Origin: Paenibacillus sp. 481
Lineage (GTDB): Bacteria; Bacillota; Bacilli; Paenibacillales; Paenibacillaceae
DNA length: 64,000 nt
Direction: 5' to 3'
NCBI RefSeq assembly: GCF_021223605.1
Contig: NZ_CP075175.1
Span: 2,138,501-2,202,500 of the forward strand
Numbering within the stretch: position 1 is the stretch's first letter; each line of letters starts with the position of its first letter. The notes below the pieces were generated by a model. The model did not search any database and was not told where the DNA came from. It saw only the letters and a list, made by a program, of their open reading frames with translations. Below, piece by piece: positions 51,286 to 60,207 of this stretch. Made by a program: the position numbers and the translations under genes.

Positions 51286-52521
51286 TTATTTCCCGGGAAA
51301 CAGTGTAATTGTCTCCTTTTTTCGATCAAGTTCATATTTCAGACCAAATTTGTCGTTTAATTGTTTCAATGGTAAGTACCACTCCCCTTTTCGAACGATC
51401 GGAGAGCTATTCAAGGTAACTTCTACACCATTCCATAACACTTTATAATTCGACTTTGCACCCTTCAGTGGATACTTCGCTCCACGATTGCGCATCGAAA
51501 GGATTAAGTCATCTGACGAAATTTTTTGGTTACCACCATTAATTCGAAATGCGTTCTTATTTAGGCGCTTGTTGATTCCTGGTTTAATTGTAAATGTAAG
51601 TTCAATCCCTAGTTCGCGGCAAATTTCGAGCACGTCTTTGCTGTATGCACCAAACGGAAAAGCTAAGGCCGAATAACGGTTGCCTAATTCCTTTTCTAGC
51701 AATTGCTCAGCTTTGGACAAGTCTGTGCGAATACGATTCAAAAATTCTTGTCTTGTTTCCATTCGTTTTTCTTTTTTCAAATAAACGGGACGGAACAACA
51801 TCGGACGCTGTGTCCCCTTCTTATTAACTGACATATACGAATGCGAGTCAAATGTATGGCTAAAGAAGGTAACACCCCCTCTTTGCATCTCACGCATTTG
51901 CTCCCACTTCAGCTTAGGTCTACCTACCGTCTTGTTATTGCTAATTGTAGACACAATAACAAAGTTAGTGGCCGGAATATTATACTTGCGCAGCGTTGGA
52001 TACACATGTGGATAGAACGTTTCATATCCATCATCAAATGTCAGCAATACCGCATTCGGCGGAACTGGCCGCCCTTTCAACATATAATCGCGATACTCAT
52101 CCATTGTAATAAAATTAAACCCATTCGTCAGTATTGCTTTCATATGCTTCTCAAAATGTTCTGGCGAAATAATAGATACGTGATTAGGGTTCGGCTCGAC
52201 ATTATGATACATCAGAACAACAACTTCATTGCTGTAGTATACGGGACTATGTTTCCACTTTGATTTCTCATTGTCCGTCGAAAGTAGTTGTAGTGTCTTG
52301 TTGTGATTGCTGGTTGCTACTTTTACACCGTATGCTTCAGACAAAGCGTCAACAGGGACATACCATTCGTTGCCTACCTTAACTGCTTTACCATTTTTCC
52401 AACGCTTATCTTCCCAAGACATATGGTAGGTTAGAGCGTTAGCACCAGAAGTCTCCATATTTAAAGTCGTAAATAGCAGTACTACCATCACGACTATAGC
52501 AACCGTGCGTTTCATCAACAT
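51286..52521 (-). CDS. secreted polysaccharide deacetylase with copper-amine-oxidase-N-type repeats
   Basis: An exported 411-residue protein: N-terminal membrane or signal segment (residues about 3-24), a copper amine oxidase N-like module (WYVPVDALSEAYGVKV), a NodB-type deacetylase with VLMYHNVE, the metal motif LLTFDDGYETF, SHTFDSHSYM histidines and a second copper amine oxidase N-like module (EWYLPLKQLNDKFGLKY) at the end. It would remove acetyl groups from cell-wall or exopolysaccharide GlcNAc. Start ATG 52521 follows GAGGG; the longer frame runs upstream without a site. Confidence 0.88.
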   Translation of the reverse strand: MLMKRTVAIVVMVVLLFTTLNMETSGANALTYHMSWEDKRWKNGKAVKVGNEWYVPVDALSEAYGVKVATSNHNKTLQLLSTDNEKSKWKHSPVYYSNEVVVLMYHNVEPNPNHVSIISPEHFEKHMKAILTNGFNFITMDEYRDYMLKGRPVPPNAVLLTFDDGYETFYPHVYPTLRKYNIPATNFVIVSTISNNKTVGRPKLKWEQMREMQRGGVTFFSHTFDSHSYMSVNKKGTQRPMLFRPVYLKKEKRMETRQEFLNRIRTDLSKAEQLLEKELGNRYSALAFPFGAYSKDVLEICRELGIELTFTIKPGINKRLNKNAFRINGGNQKISSDDLILSMRNRGAKYPLKGAKSNYKVLWNGVEVTLNSSPIVRKGEWYLPLKQLNDKFGLKYELDRKKETITLFPGK

Positions 52522-52702
52522 GAGCCATCTTCCCTCTTTTTCGCTGAATTTTTTGACGAGCAGCGAGACATCCATCCCCCCTAAAAGAAATTAGCATATT
52601 TCTCCTGCTTTGTCATTGTTCATTTCAATACTGTAATTTATCAACGCAGTTTAACATCTATTTGTTACACGATTTGGTAGCCTTAAGAAAAAGGTAAGAA
52701 TT

Positions 52703-52743
52703 AAAAAACAGCCTTAACTCGGATAATATCCAAGCTAAGGCTG
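52703..52743 (-). terminator. terminator of the hprK-lgt-ppaX-yvoF operon
   Basis: A long stem of about 17 base pairs (CAGCCTTA and GGATA portions conserved) at 52709-52743 is followed by six T on the minus strand, 24 bases after the acetyltransferase stop codon. Confidence 0.9.
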
Positions 52744-52767
52744 CTGTAAGTTATTTTGATTATATGC

Positions 52768-53274
52768 TTACACCGTCGCACTTGCCTCGCTGCTTACCGA
52801 TCGAATCACTTGCATCGGATTGCCGCCAACCATTTGCCCTGCAAGCACATCTTTGTGCACGACCGTCCCTGCCGCAACGACTGCTCCATCTCCGATCGTA
52901 ACACCAGGTAAAATCGTGCTGTTCGCCCCGATCAATACATTGCTTCCAATGTACACGTTGCCCAGACGATATTCGTGGATTAAATACTCATGCGTCAATA
53001 TCGTTGCGTTGTAACCAATAATAGAGTTGTCCCCGATTTCAATCTTTTCTGGAAAAAAGACATCGACCATCGCCATTAAGCCAAACGCTGTATATTGACC
53101 CACCTTCATACCTAACAACCGACAATAAATCCAGCGCTTTACACGCAGCGATGGGCAGTAGCGTGCCAATTGAATACATACAAAGTTACGCATACCCTTC
53201 CACGGACTTACCGTACGGTATATTTGCCACAAGCTGTTCGGTCCCTCTACCGGATACCGCTCAACGTTTCTCAC
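52768..53274 (-). CDS. yvoF: hexapeptide-repeat acetyltransferase (YvoF-like)
   Basis: A 168-residue left-handed beta-helix acyltransferase with repeated hexapeptides (IEIGDNSIIGYNATIL, VYIGSNVLIGANSTILPGVTIGDGAVVAAGTVVHKDV) and the LTHEY histidine loop. It resembles B. subtilis YvoF, which also follows ppaX. The ORF start at 53343 lies inside ppaX without a site; the GTG at 53274 gives the VERYPVEGPNSLWQIYRTV start of YvoF and overlaps ppaX by 14 bases. The acceptor substrate is not known. Confidence 0.85.
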   Translation of the reverse strand: MRNVERYPVEGPNSLWQIYRTVSPWKGMRNFVCIQLARYCPSLRVKRWIYCRLLGMKVGQYTAFGLMAMVDVFFPEKIEIGDNSIIGYNATILTHEYLIHEYRLGNVYIGSNVLIGANSTILPGVTIGDGAVVAAGTVVHKDVLAGQMVGGNPMQVIRSVSSEASATV

Positions 53275-53923
53275 CTGCGTCCCGCTCCAATCCGACGAGC
53301 GCGTATATATCGCGCATGTCATGAATGATATGGCGTGGCTCATATTGACGAAGCACCGCTTCTCCTTTTAGTGACCATGCAACACCGCATGAAATAGCCC
53401 CTGCCGCATTCGCGGACTGAATGTCTGCCGGGCTGTCCCCAACCATCAACGTTGTCGCTGGGTCAGCTCCCAACAGCTCAATCGCACGCAGCACCGGTTC
53501 AGGATGCGGCTTCGCATGCTCTACATCTTGAATGGTGACAATTGTCGCCATTTGCTCAAACAAGCCAAACATCCGCAAGGCCCGCTCTGTAGATGGTCGT
53601 ACTTTCGTCGTGACGACGCCAAGCGTAATGCCCGCTTGATGCAATCGCTCTATCACTTCGGACACATTTGGGAACTCGCGCACTAACTCATCGTGACGAG
53701 TCAAATTATATGCCCGATAAGCTGCCGTTAAATCGTCCACCTGTTCACGCTTACTGAACAATCGCATCTGATATTCAAGCGGCATTCCCATACTTGGAAT
53801 TAGATGTTCCCGTGTCAGTGGCTCTGGAGCAACATCTTTTAATACGTGCAAAAATGTTTCTATAATAAGCTCATTTGTATCAATAATGGTTCCGTCCAGA
53901 TCAAACAAAACGGTTTGAATCAT
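53261..53923 (-). CDS. ppaX: pyrophosphatase PpaX (HAD family)
   Basis: A 220-residue HAD hydrolase with the nucleophile motif FDLDGTIIDTN at residues 7-17, the cap domain, VVTTK, and MVGDSPADIQSANAAG. In B. subtilis PpaX hydrolyses pyrophosphate released by HPr-Ser-P phosphorolysis through HprK, explaining its place in the hprK operon. It starts five bases after the lgt stop with AAGGAG in the lgt end. Confidence 0.94.
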   Translation of the reverse strand: MIQTVLFDLDGTIIDTNELIIETFLHVLKDVAPEPLTREHLIPSMGMPLEYQMRLFSKREQVDDLTAAYRAYNLTRHDELVREFPNVSEVIERLHQAGITLGVVTTKVRPSTERALRMFGLFEQMATIVTIQDVEHAKPHPEPVLRAIELLGADPATTLMVGDSPADIQSANAAGAISCGVAWSLKGEAVLRQYEPRHIIHDMRDIYALVGLERDAGEKR

Positions 53924-53928
53924 AACGT

Positions 53929-55014
53929 TCAGTTCTCCTTTTTGTGTGCACTATCATTGCTCTCAGTTGTATGATTTGAACCTGAACTTGAAGACTGATC
54001 TTGATTGGGCTTTGCCTTCTCACTTTTCACTACATTATCTTTTGCGTCTTTTGCGTCTTTTGCGCCTTTAACATGTTTAGCATCTTTAACATCAGCATTG
54101 CCCAACGTCGAAACGATTGGGGCACTGTAAGACACGTTAGCCTTACCTGTGACGCGTCGAACAATAATTAAAGCAATTCCTGCTAACACAAGGAAAATGG
54201 CAACTAGTTGCGAAATACGGACATTTCCGTAATCGGGATTCAAATAACCTTGTTCGAACAACGCTGTCATAGGAGACCAGAGTGCGTTTACGAACGACGC
54301 CATCCACTCACTTCCTTGATAAGCTAAGCTATCCGTACGCAATCCCTCAATATAGAAACGACCTACTGAATACCATATCAAATAGCCAATAAACAACTCA
54401 CCGTTTTTCACCGTACGCAAGCGACGTAAGCCGAACAACAGCAACACACCGACAAAGTTCCATAGCGATTCATATAAAAATGTCGGATGATGGAACACTC
54501 CGTTTACGTTCATCTGGTTGACGATAAAGTCAGGTAGATGCAGTACGTTGCGCAAAAAAGATTCTTCGGCCGGGCCACCATATGCCTCTTGATTAACAAA
54601 GTTGCCCCAGCGGCCAATCGCTTGTCCGATCAGCAAGGATGGCGCACAAATATCTGCGATGCGCCAAAAGCTGTATCCCTTTTTACGTACATAAATGACT
54701 GCACATACGACCGCACCAATAAGTGCGCCATATATCGCAATGCCGCCATTCCAAATCTTGAATATTTCAGTCCAATCATGCTTGTATTGTTCCCACTTGA
54801 ACGCGACATAATAGGCGCGCGCGCCAATAAGGGCGGAAGGAACACCGAATAGCAGCAAATCCATAAAGAAGTCCTGCGAAATACCGAAGCGTTTTCCTTC
54901 GCGAATCGCCAGCAGAAGCCCTACTAGCGCTGCTGTACCTAGTATAAGTCCATACCAGTGTACAGCAAGCGGCCCCAACTCAAGCGCGATTGGATTTAGC
55001 AACATCGTCCCCAT
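53929..55014 (-). CDS. lgt: prolipoprotein diacylglyceryl transferase
   Basis: Transfers diacylglycerol from phosphatidylglycerol to the lipobox cysteine of prolipoproteins in the membrane. The 361-residue protein has seven helices and the signature GRWGNFVNQEAYG (residues about 135-147). It has an unusual 70-residue C-terminal tail with KDAKHVKGAKDAKDAKD repeats and a Ser-Glu-rich end, absent from the usual 270-280 residue enzyme. It starts 21 bases after hprK. The pot, CotH and other lipoproteins of this window are its likely substrates. Confidence 0.95.
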   Translation of the reverse strand: MGTMLLNPIALELGPLAVHWYGLILGTAALVGLLLAIREGKRFGISQDFFMDLLLFGVPSALIGARAYYVAFKWEQYKHDWTEIFKIWNGGIAIYGALIGAVVCAVIYVRKKGYSFWRIADICAPSLLIGQAIGRWGNFVNQEAYGGPAEESFLRNVLHLPDFIVNQMNVNGVFHHPTFLYESLWNFVGVLLLFGLRRLRTVKNGELFIGYLIWYSVGRFYIEGLRTDSLAYQGSEWMASFVNALWSPMTALFEQGYLNPDYGNVRISQLVAIFLVLAGIALIIVRRVTGKANVSYSAPIVSTLGNADVKDAKHVKGAKDAKDAKDNVVKSEKAKPNQDQSSSSGSNHTTESNDSAHKKEN

Positions 55015-55035
55015 CTTTTAAATTCCACCCCTCAC

Positions 55036-55974
55036 TCAATCAAAATCATCCATATCTTCTGCAATCGTTTCCGTAAGCTTATTCGTAAATTGAAGCGCCG
55101 CGTTATATCCCATACGCTTCAAGCGGTAGTTCATGGCCGCCACCTCAATGATGACCGCCAAGTTACGACCTGGGCGTACCGGAATTGTCACGAGTGGCAC
55201 ATCCGTATCAATAATGCGAGTCACCTCTTCATCCAAGCCGAGACGGTCATACTGCTTATCTTGCTGCCAATTTTCCAGCTTAATAACAACACTAATACGC
55301 TTATTGTTGCGAATTGCCCCTGCTCCGAACAAAGTCATTACATTAATAATGCCAATTCCCCGAATCTCTAATAAATGTCGGATAAGCTCAGGCGCTGTAC
55401 CATGCAGCTGATTGTCAGCTGTCTGGCGAATTTCAACCGCATCATCGGCAATAAGACGATGGCTGCGCTTCACCAACTCTAGCGCGGTCTCACTCTTACC
55501 GATCCCGCTTCCGCCCGTAATGAGCATACCAACGCCGTACACATCAACTAGCACGCCGTGAATCGTGGCAGTTGGAGCCAATTTCCGCTCCAAATAGCTC
55601 GTGATACGGCTAGATAAAGTGGTCGTAGCCGCATTAGATCGCATCAAAGGCACATCATGCTCGTTGCAAACTTGTATAAATTCTTCTGGCACCTCTAAGC
55701 CGCGGGTAACGATAATGCACGGCATATCTTCCGAACAAAAATGACTCATGCGCTCCAGGCGCACCTCATTAGGCAGCGTTTCAAAAAAATCTAGCTCGGT
55801 CTTCCCGAGCAATTGCACCCGCTCTTTCGGATGATGCTCGAAATATCCGGCCATTTCTAATCCCGGACGATGCAAATCATCAACCGTAATCGGCCGCTTC
55901 AGTCCCGGAGCACCTGCAAGCACATCTAGATGGAACTGTTCCGCCAATTCGGAAACTTTCACTTTTTTGGCCAT
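55036..55974 (-). CDS. hprK: HPr kinase/phosphorylase
   Basis: Phosphorylates and dephosphorylates HPr and Crh at Ser46, controlling CcpA-dependent carbon repression. The 312-residue protein has Walker [18 protein letters not shown] near residue 153 and the HprK signature [19 protein letters not shown]. Start ATG follows AAGGAG. First gene of hprK-lgt-ppaX-yvoF, the Bacillus order. Its substrate could be the Crh-like protein encoded at 35069-35335. Confidence 0.96.
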   Translation of the reverse strand: MAKKVKVSELAEQFHLDVLAGAPGLKRPITVDDLHRPGLEMAGYFEHHPKERVQLLGKTELDFFETLPNEVRLERMSHFCSEDMPCIIVTRGLEVPEEFIQVCNEHDVPLMRSNAATTTLSSRITSYLERKLAPTATIHGVLVDVYGVGMLITGGSGIGKSETALELVKRSHRLIADDAVEIRQTADNQLHGTAPELIRHLLEIRGIGIINVMTLFGAGAIRNNKRISVVIKLENWQQDKQYDRLGLDEEVTRIIDTDVPLVTIPVRPGRNLAVIIEVAAMNYRLKRMGYNAALQFTNKLTETIAEDMDDFD

Positions 55975-56389
55975 CGTCGTTCAACTCCTTCGTCATCTGG
56001 GTCTTACGGCTAGCGTTTGTCTACCTTCTGTCTCTCTAACAACCTCAATACACCGCTGTAAGACACAGTTTACCTCATTGTAAATATCGTAATGGAAAAT
56101 GACATTGAAATCAACGTTCCCATGGTACGAACTCAACGAATGGAGATAGTTATCCCTTCTTTTTTCAGCCACTCGTCGATAACTTGCCTTTATGATAGAA
56201 CCCATCAGATTACGACAGAAAATATTGTCGATTTTTAAGGATTTAGATCGACTTTTAGCAGGGTTTTCAAAATGCAACGCGAATATATGCTTATACCATT
56301 TTAAGGAGGTGTTTCGAACAAGCCGCTCACTCATGCAGCTATGGCTGTAATGATCGCTACATTTTCATTTATGAAGGAGGATTAAAATT
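55975..56389. other. divergent region between hprK and the chitinase gene
   Basis: The 415 bp hold the start regions of both genes. A perfect GTCGAT/ATCGAC inverted repeat (about 56227-56251) lies near the middle. A second AAGGAGG at 56303-56309 has no good frame after it. Promoters were not placed with confidence. Confidence 0.5.
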
Positions 56390-58231
56390 ATGTCATTATT
56401 CAAATCAGTACTCGCAAAACGAAGCCTTGCCGTACTCCTGATGTGCGTGCTCGTTCTTTCACTCATCCCTGTAACCGCTTTCGGCACAGCTTCACCAGAA
56501 ACACCTTCAGCCGCCGCACCAGCTGCTTGGGCACCTAACACGGCCTACAAGATAGGCGATCTGGTCACTTATCAAAATAAATCCTACGAATGTACGCTTG
56601 CTCACACTTCACTCGTAGGCTGGGAACCAGCTGCAGTGCCTGCACTCTGGAAAGTGAGCACCAGTCAACCTCCAGTGGACATCACGCCACCTACCGCACC
56701 ACAAACGCTGCAAGCAACAGCCGTCACTCATAATTCAGTCACACTTAGCTGGCAAGCAGCTACAGATAATGTAGGTGTAACTTCTTATCATGTATGGAAC
56801 GGCACACTCAAAGTCGGTACATCCGCAAGTACAACGTTTACTGCAAGTGGGCTGACTGCTAACACGAACTACACATTCTCCGTACAAGCGGCTGATGCAG
56901 CCGGCAACGTATCTCCAGCAAGCAATATCATCACGATTTCTACACCTGGTGCACCTAATGATGTAGAGGCTCCTAGCATACCAGCAAATGTCCAGCTTAC
57001 CGACAAGACTTCTACTTCCTTAACAATCACTTGGAATGCCTCCACAGACAACATCGCCGTCACACAATATGAAGTGTTATTAAACGGACAACTTGCTGGA
57101 ACAACAAGCAGCACAACTTGGACAGCAGCAGGCCTAACTGCAAGTACAGCTTATAGCTTAGTCGTACGTGCCCTAGATGCCGCTGGCAACCGTTCTGGCG
57201 ACAGCGCTGTAGTTACAGCAACTACAAATCCTACAAATCCAGGCACAAGCACACGCAAACTGATCGGATATTGGCACAACTTTAACAATGGTTCAGCGAA
57301 TATTCGTTTGAAAGATGTATCTCCACACTACGACATCATTAACGTTGCCTTTGCAGAGCCGATTGCAGCAGATCGGGCAACAATGGGATTCACACCGTAC
57401 AACGCAACCAAAGAGCAATTCATTGCTGACATTGCCGCACTTAAAGCACAAGGTAAAAAAGTAAACATCTCAATTGGCGGCGCAGACGGTGCAGTTGAAT
57501 TAGTAGATAATGCAGCCAGACTGAACTTCACTCGTACAATGACCGCCATCATTAATGAATATGGCTTTAGCGGTATAGACATCGACTTGGAAGGTAGCTC
57601 ACTCGCTTTAAATGGTGGAGATACGGATTTCCGTAACCCAACGACACCTAAGATCGCTAACCTCATCGCTTCTGTTCGTGAAATATTAAGCCAAAAAGGC
57701 CCTGACTTCTTACTGACAATGGCTCCAGAAACAGCTTATGTTCAAGGTGGCATGACTGCATACGGCGGCCCATGGGGTGCCTACTTGCCGGTCATTTACG
57801 CCTTCAAAGACAGACTGAACATTATCCATGTTCAGCACTATAACACAGGTGGCATCACAGCTCTTGATGGCCGTACTTATAGCCAAGGCACACCTGATTT
57901 CCAAGTTGCCATGACTGAAATGTTGTTGCAAGGCTTCCCAATTGCCAACAATCAGGCGAACAAGTTCCCTGCTTTACGTGCGGATCAAGTAGGTTTCGGA
58001 TTACCATCAATACCGCGTGCTGCTCCTGCAGGAGGGTACACAACCCCAGCTGATATTGATAAAGCACTGAAATATCTTGTTAAGGGTCAAAGCTATGGTG
58101 GTGCCTATGTACTGCGTAATCCAGCTGGCTATTCAGCCTTCCCTGGAGTCATGACATGGTCCATCAACTGGGATCAAGTGTCCGGCTTTGGGTTCTCACA
58201 ACCCGTTCGTAATTCATTGAACAGTCTGTAA
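56390..58231 (+). CDS. secreted GH18 chitinase with chitin-binding and Fn3 modules
   Basis: A 613-residue secreted enzyme. A signal peptide (about residues 1-32), a CBM5/12 chitin-binding module (about 40-90, WAPNTAYKIGDLVTYQNKS), two fibronectin type III domains (about 100-185 and 198-280), and a GH18 catalytic barrel (about 285-613) follow in order. The catalytic GIDIDLEG places the acid Glu401 at the end of D-I-D-L-E, and SIGGADG matches the SxGG motif. It cleaves chitin with retention of configuration. Start has GGAGGA upstream. Confidence 0.95.
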   Translation: MSLFKSVLAKRSLAVLLMCVLVLSLIPVTAFGTASPETPSAAAPAAWAPNTAYKIGDLVTYQNKSYECTLAHTSLVGWEPAAVPALWKVSTSQPPVDITPPTAPQTLQATAVTHNSVTLSWQAATDNVGVTSYHVWNGTLKVGTSASTTFTASGLTANTNYTFSVQAADAAGNVSPASNIITISTPGAPNDVEAPSIPANVQLTDKTSTSLTITWNASTDNIAVTQYEVLLNGQLAGTTSSTTWTAAGLTASTAYSLVVRALDAAGNRSGDSAVVTATTNPTNPGTSTRKLIGYWHNFNNGSANIRLKDVSPHYDIINVAFAEPIAADRATMGFTPYNATKEQFIADIAALKAQGKKVNISIGGADGAVELVDNAARLNFTRTMTAIINEYGFSGIDIDLEGSSLALNGGDTDFRNPTTPKIANLIASVREILSQKGPDFLLTMAPETAYVQGGMTAYGGPWGAYLPVIYAFKDRLNIIHVQHYNTGGITALDGRTYSQGTPDFQVAMTEMLLQGFPIANNQANKFPALRADQVGFGLPSIPRAAPAGGYTTPADIDKALKYLVKGQSYGGAYVLRNPAGYSAFPGVMTWSINWDQVSGFGFSQPVRNSLNSL

Positions 58232-58242
58232 TTCACTAGAAT

Positions 58243-58302
58243 AGCAAGAGGGCTGTCCGTGCTAGGGAATTAGTTGATACTACTAGCGGACAGTCTCTTG
58301 CT
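58243..58302 (+). terminator. terminator after the chitinase gene
   Basis: AGCAAGAG and CTGTCCG on the left pair with CGGACAG and CTCTTGCT on the right (58287-58302) with one bulge and a 28-base loop. The T tract is weak, so it may be a partial terminator. Confidence 0.6.
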
Positions 58303-58364
58303 CTATAAAAAATTCAATATAAAACTTAAAGCGCTGTCTATTTGGAATAGAGGAGAGTTTATAG

Positions 58365-58865
58365 ATGATAGAATTTGCTCGGAAAAATGTCGTCGTAAAA
58401 TGGCTTTTAATTGTCGTAAGAGTTATGTTAGGTTGGTATTGGTTTAAAGCCGCATTAAATAAATTGCAAAAAGGGAACTTTGATGCCACTCAATATATTT
58501 CTGGTGCAATAGAAAAATCCCAAGGTGCCAAACCATCTATTCCAGATTGGTGGGGACAATTTTTGGAGTCCGTCGTTATGCCTAACATCCAAATCTTTAA
58601 CTTCATCGTTCCCGTCGGAGAATTGCTTGTAGGAATCGGACTTATCGTCGGCCTGTTCACCAAAACAGCCGCCTTCTTCGGATTCATGATGAATTATGCC
58701 TTCTTCCTTAGTGGTTCCGTTAGCCTTAACCCAACGATGATTATCGCTTCGTTGCTCATCCTTATATCGCTCCATCAAGCTGGCTCAATCGGTTTAGACG
58801 GACTAATAAGAAGTCGTAATTTTTCATTTTTCAACAAGCAAAAAGGCGTGTCCGCTCAAACTTAA
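58365..58865 (+). CDS. DoxX-family membrane protein
   Basis: A 166-residue membrane protein with about four helices, DoxX-like in length and in PVGELLVGIGLIVGLFTKTAAFFGFMMN. DoxX proteins are small membrane proteins linked to thiosulfate or terminal oxidase functions or to general redox balance; role here is unknown. Start ATG follows GAGGAG. It is 134 bases after the chitinase gene and is followed by a strong terminator. Confidence 0.85.
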   Translation: MIEFARKNVVVKWLLIVVRVMLGWYWFKAALNKLQKGNFDATQYISGAIEKSQGAKPSIPDWWGQFLESVVMPNIQIFNFIVPVGELLVGIGLIVGLFTKTAAFFGFMMNYAFFLSGSVSLNPTMIIASLLILISLHQAGSIGLDGLIRSRNFSFFNKQKGVSAQT

Positions 58866-58882
58866 TCGCACATAGGTACACC

Positions 58883-58929
58883 AAAAAGGGTGCTTCCCAA
58901 GTCGTTGACTTGCGAGGCACCCTTTTTTT
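58883..58929. terminator. bidirectional terminator between DoxX gene and msmX
   Basis: AAAAAGGGTGC (58883-58893) pairs with GCACCCTTTTT (58917-58927), with an inner AAGTC/GACTT hairpin. T7 follows on the plus strand and T5 on the minus strand, so it serves both converging genes. Confidence 0.85.
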
Positions 58930-58976
58930 GTAGTTCTTTTAGATTCACGCTTATATGCGATCTAATTTATTTATAA

Positions 58977-60098
58977 TTAGCTCTCGAAAATGTTCAATTC
59001 GGAATCTTTATCAAACACGTGAATTTTGTTCATATCGATTGCAAGCTTCACAGTTTGGCCTTCCTTAGCGTTGGAGCGACCGTCTACACGAGCGATAACG
59101 CTGCTGTTGCCTACACCGTTCAAGTAGAGCAACATCTCGTGACCCAAGTTCTCAGCAACTTCAATAGTAGCTGTGAACTGGCTGTGTGGCGATGCTTCCA
59201 AAAATACAGGCTCTTCGTGAATATCTTCAGAACGAACGCCGAGAATAACTTCTTTGCTAACGTAGCCTTTCTCTTTCAAGGCTTGCGCTCTACCTGCTGG
59301 AACGACAACGTTCAAGCCAGGTGCTTTAAAGCGAAGTTCGCCGCCCTCTTCAGTTAAAGTACCGTTGACGAAGTTAATCGTTGGCGAGCCAATAAAGCCT
59401 GCAACGAACATATTCACTGGATGGTTGTACAACACATCTGGAGCTGCCGCTTGTTGAATGATACCGTCTTTCATAACAACGATACGGTCACCCATCGTCA
59501 TTGCTTCGATTTGGTCATGCGTTACGTAAATAACTGTCGTTTGCAAACGCTTCGCCAATTTCGAAATCTCAGCACGCATTTGGCCACGCAATTTTGCATC
59601 CAAGTTAGAAAGCGGTTCGTCCATCAAGAATACTTGTGGCTCACGAACGATTGCACGACCAAGCGCAACACGCTGACGCTGACCACCAGACAACGCCTTT
59701 GGTTTGCGGTCAAGCAAGTGCTCGATGTCGAGAATTTTCGCAGCTTCACGAACACGTTTGTCGATTTCATCTTTTTTGAACTTACGCAATTTCAAACCAA
59801 ACGCCATATTTTGATACACGTTCATATGTGGATACAACGCATAAGATTGGAATACCATCGCAATGTCACGGTCTTTTGGCGCAACATCGTTAACAAGGCG
59901 GTCACCAATAAACAATTTTCCTTCAGAAATCTCTTCAAGACCTGCAATCATACGCAATGTCGTTGATTTACCGCAACCCGATGGACCTACAAGGACCAAA
60001 AACTCCTTGTCTTTAATGTCCAAGTTAACATCTTTAACTGTTGCCTTATCTGCACCCGGGTATTTCTTGAAAATATTTTCTAAGCGTACGCCTGCCAT
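58977..60098 (-). CDS. msmX: multi-sugar ABC transporter ATPase MsmX/UgpC type
   Basis: A 373-residue ATPase of the carbohydrate uptake class 1 type: Walker A GPSGCGKSTT near residue 38, signature LSGGQRQRVALGRA near 135, Walker B VFLMDEPLSNLDA near 155, His in VTHDQIEAMTMGDR, and a C-terminal OB-type regulatory domain. No permease or binding protein lies nearby, as for the shared MsmX in Bacillus that powers several sugar importers. Start ATG follows GAGGGGG. A possible catabolite-control (cre) site lies about 65 bases upstream. Confidence 0.93.
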   Translation of the reverse strand: MAGVRLENIFKKYPGADKATVKDVNLDIKDKEFLVLVGPSGCGKSTTLRMIAGLEEISEGKLFIGDRLVNDVAPKDRDIAMVFQSYALYPHMNVYQNMAFGLKLRKFKKDEIDKRVREAAKILDIEHLLDRKPKALSGGQRQRVALGRAIVREPQVFLMDEPLSNLDAKLRGQMRAEISKLAKRLQTTVIYVTHDQIEAMTMGDRIVVMKDGIIQQAAAPDVLYNHPVNMFVAGFIGSPTINFVNGTLTEEGGELRFKAPGLNVVVPAGRAQALKEKGYVSKEVILGVRSEDIHEEPVFLEASPHSQFTATIEVAENLGHEMLLYLNGVGNSSVIARVDGRSNAKEGQTVKLAIDMNKIHVFDKDSELNIFES

Positions 60099-60159
60099 GA
60101 TCGTTTCCCCCTCAGTATACGTTGAATGTAATCGGTTACTTGTTACTTACATCTTAACG

Positions 60160-60173
60160 AAATAACGCTTACA
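60160..60173 (-). promoter_or_regulatory. possible cre site upstream of msmX
   Basis: On the minus strand TGTAAGCGTTATTT resembles the CcpA cre consensus TGWAANCGNTNWCA but lacks the final CA. Context (sugar transport ATPase) makes it plausible, not certain. Confidence 0.35.
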
Positions 60174-60207
60174 TGGCTATGCACATCATGCACAAAAATA
60201 TATCCCC

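Noticed and set aside
56303..56309. Extra AAGGAGG before the chitinase gene
   Set aside because: The only frame at a fitting distance is a few codons long; the chitinase has its own GGAGGA site.
55993..56334. 113-codon minus-strand frame upstream of hprK
   Set aside because: It starts without a ribosome binding site, covers the expected hprK promoter region and has no recognisable protein features.
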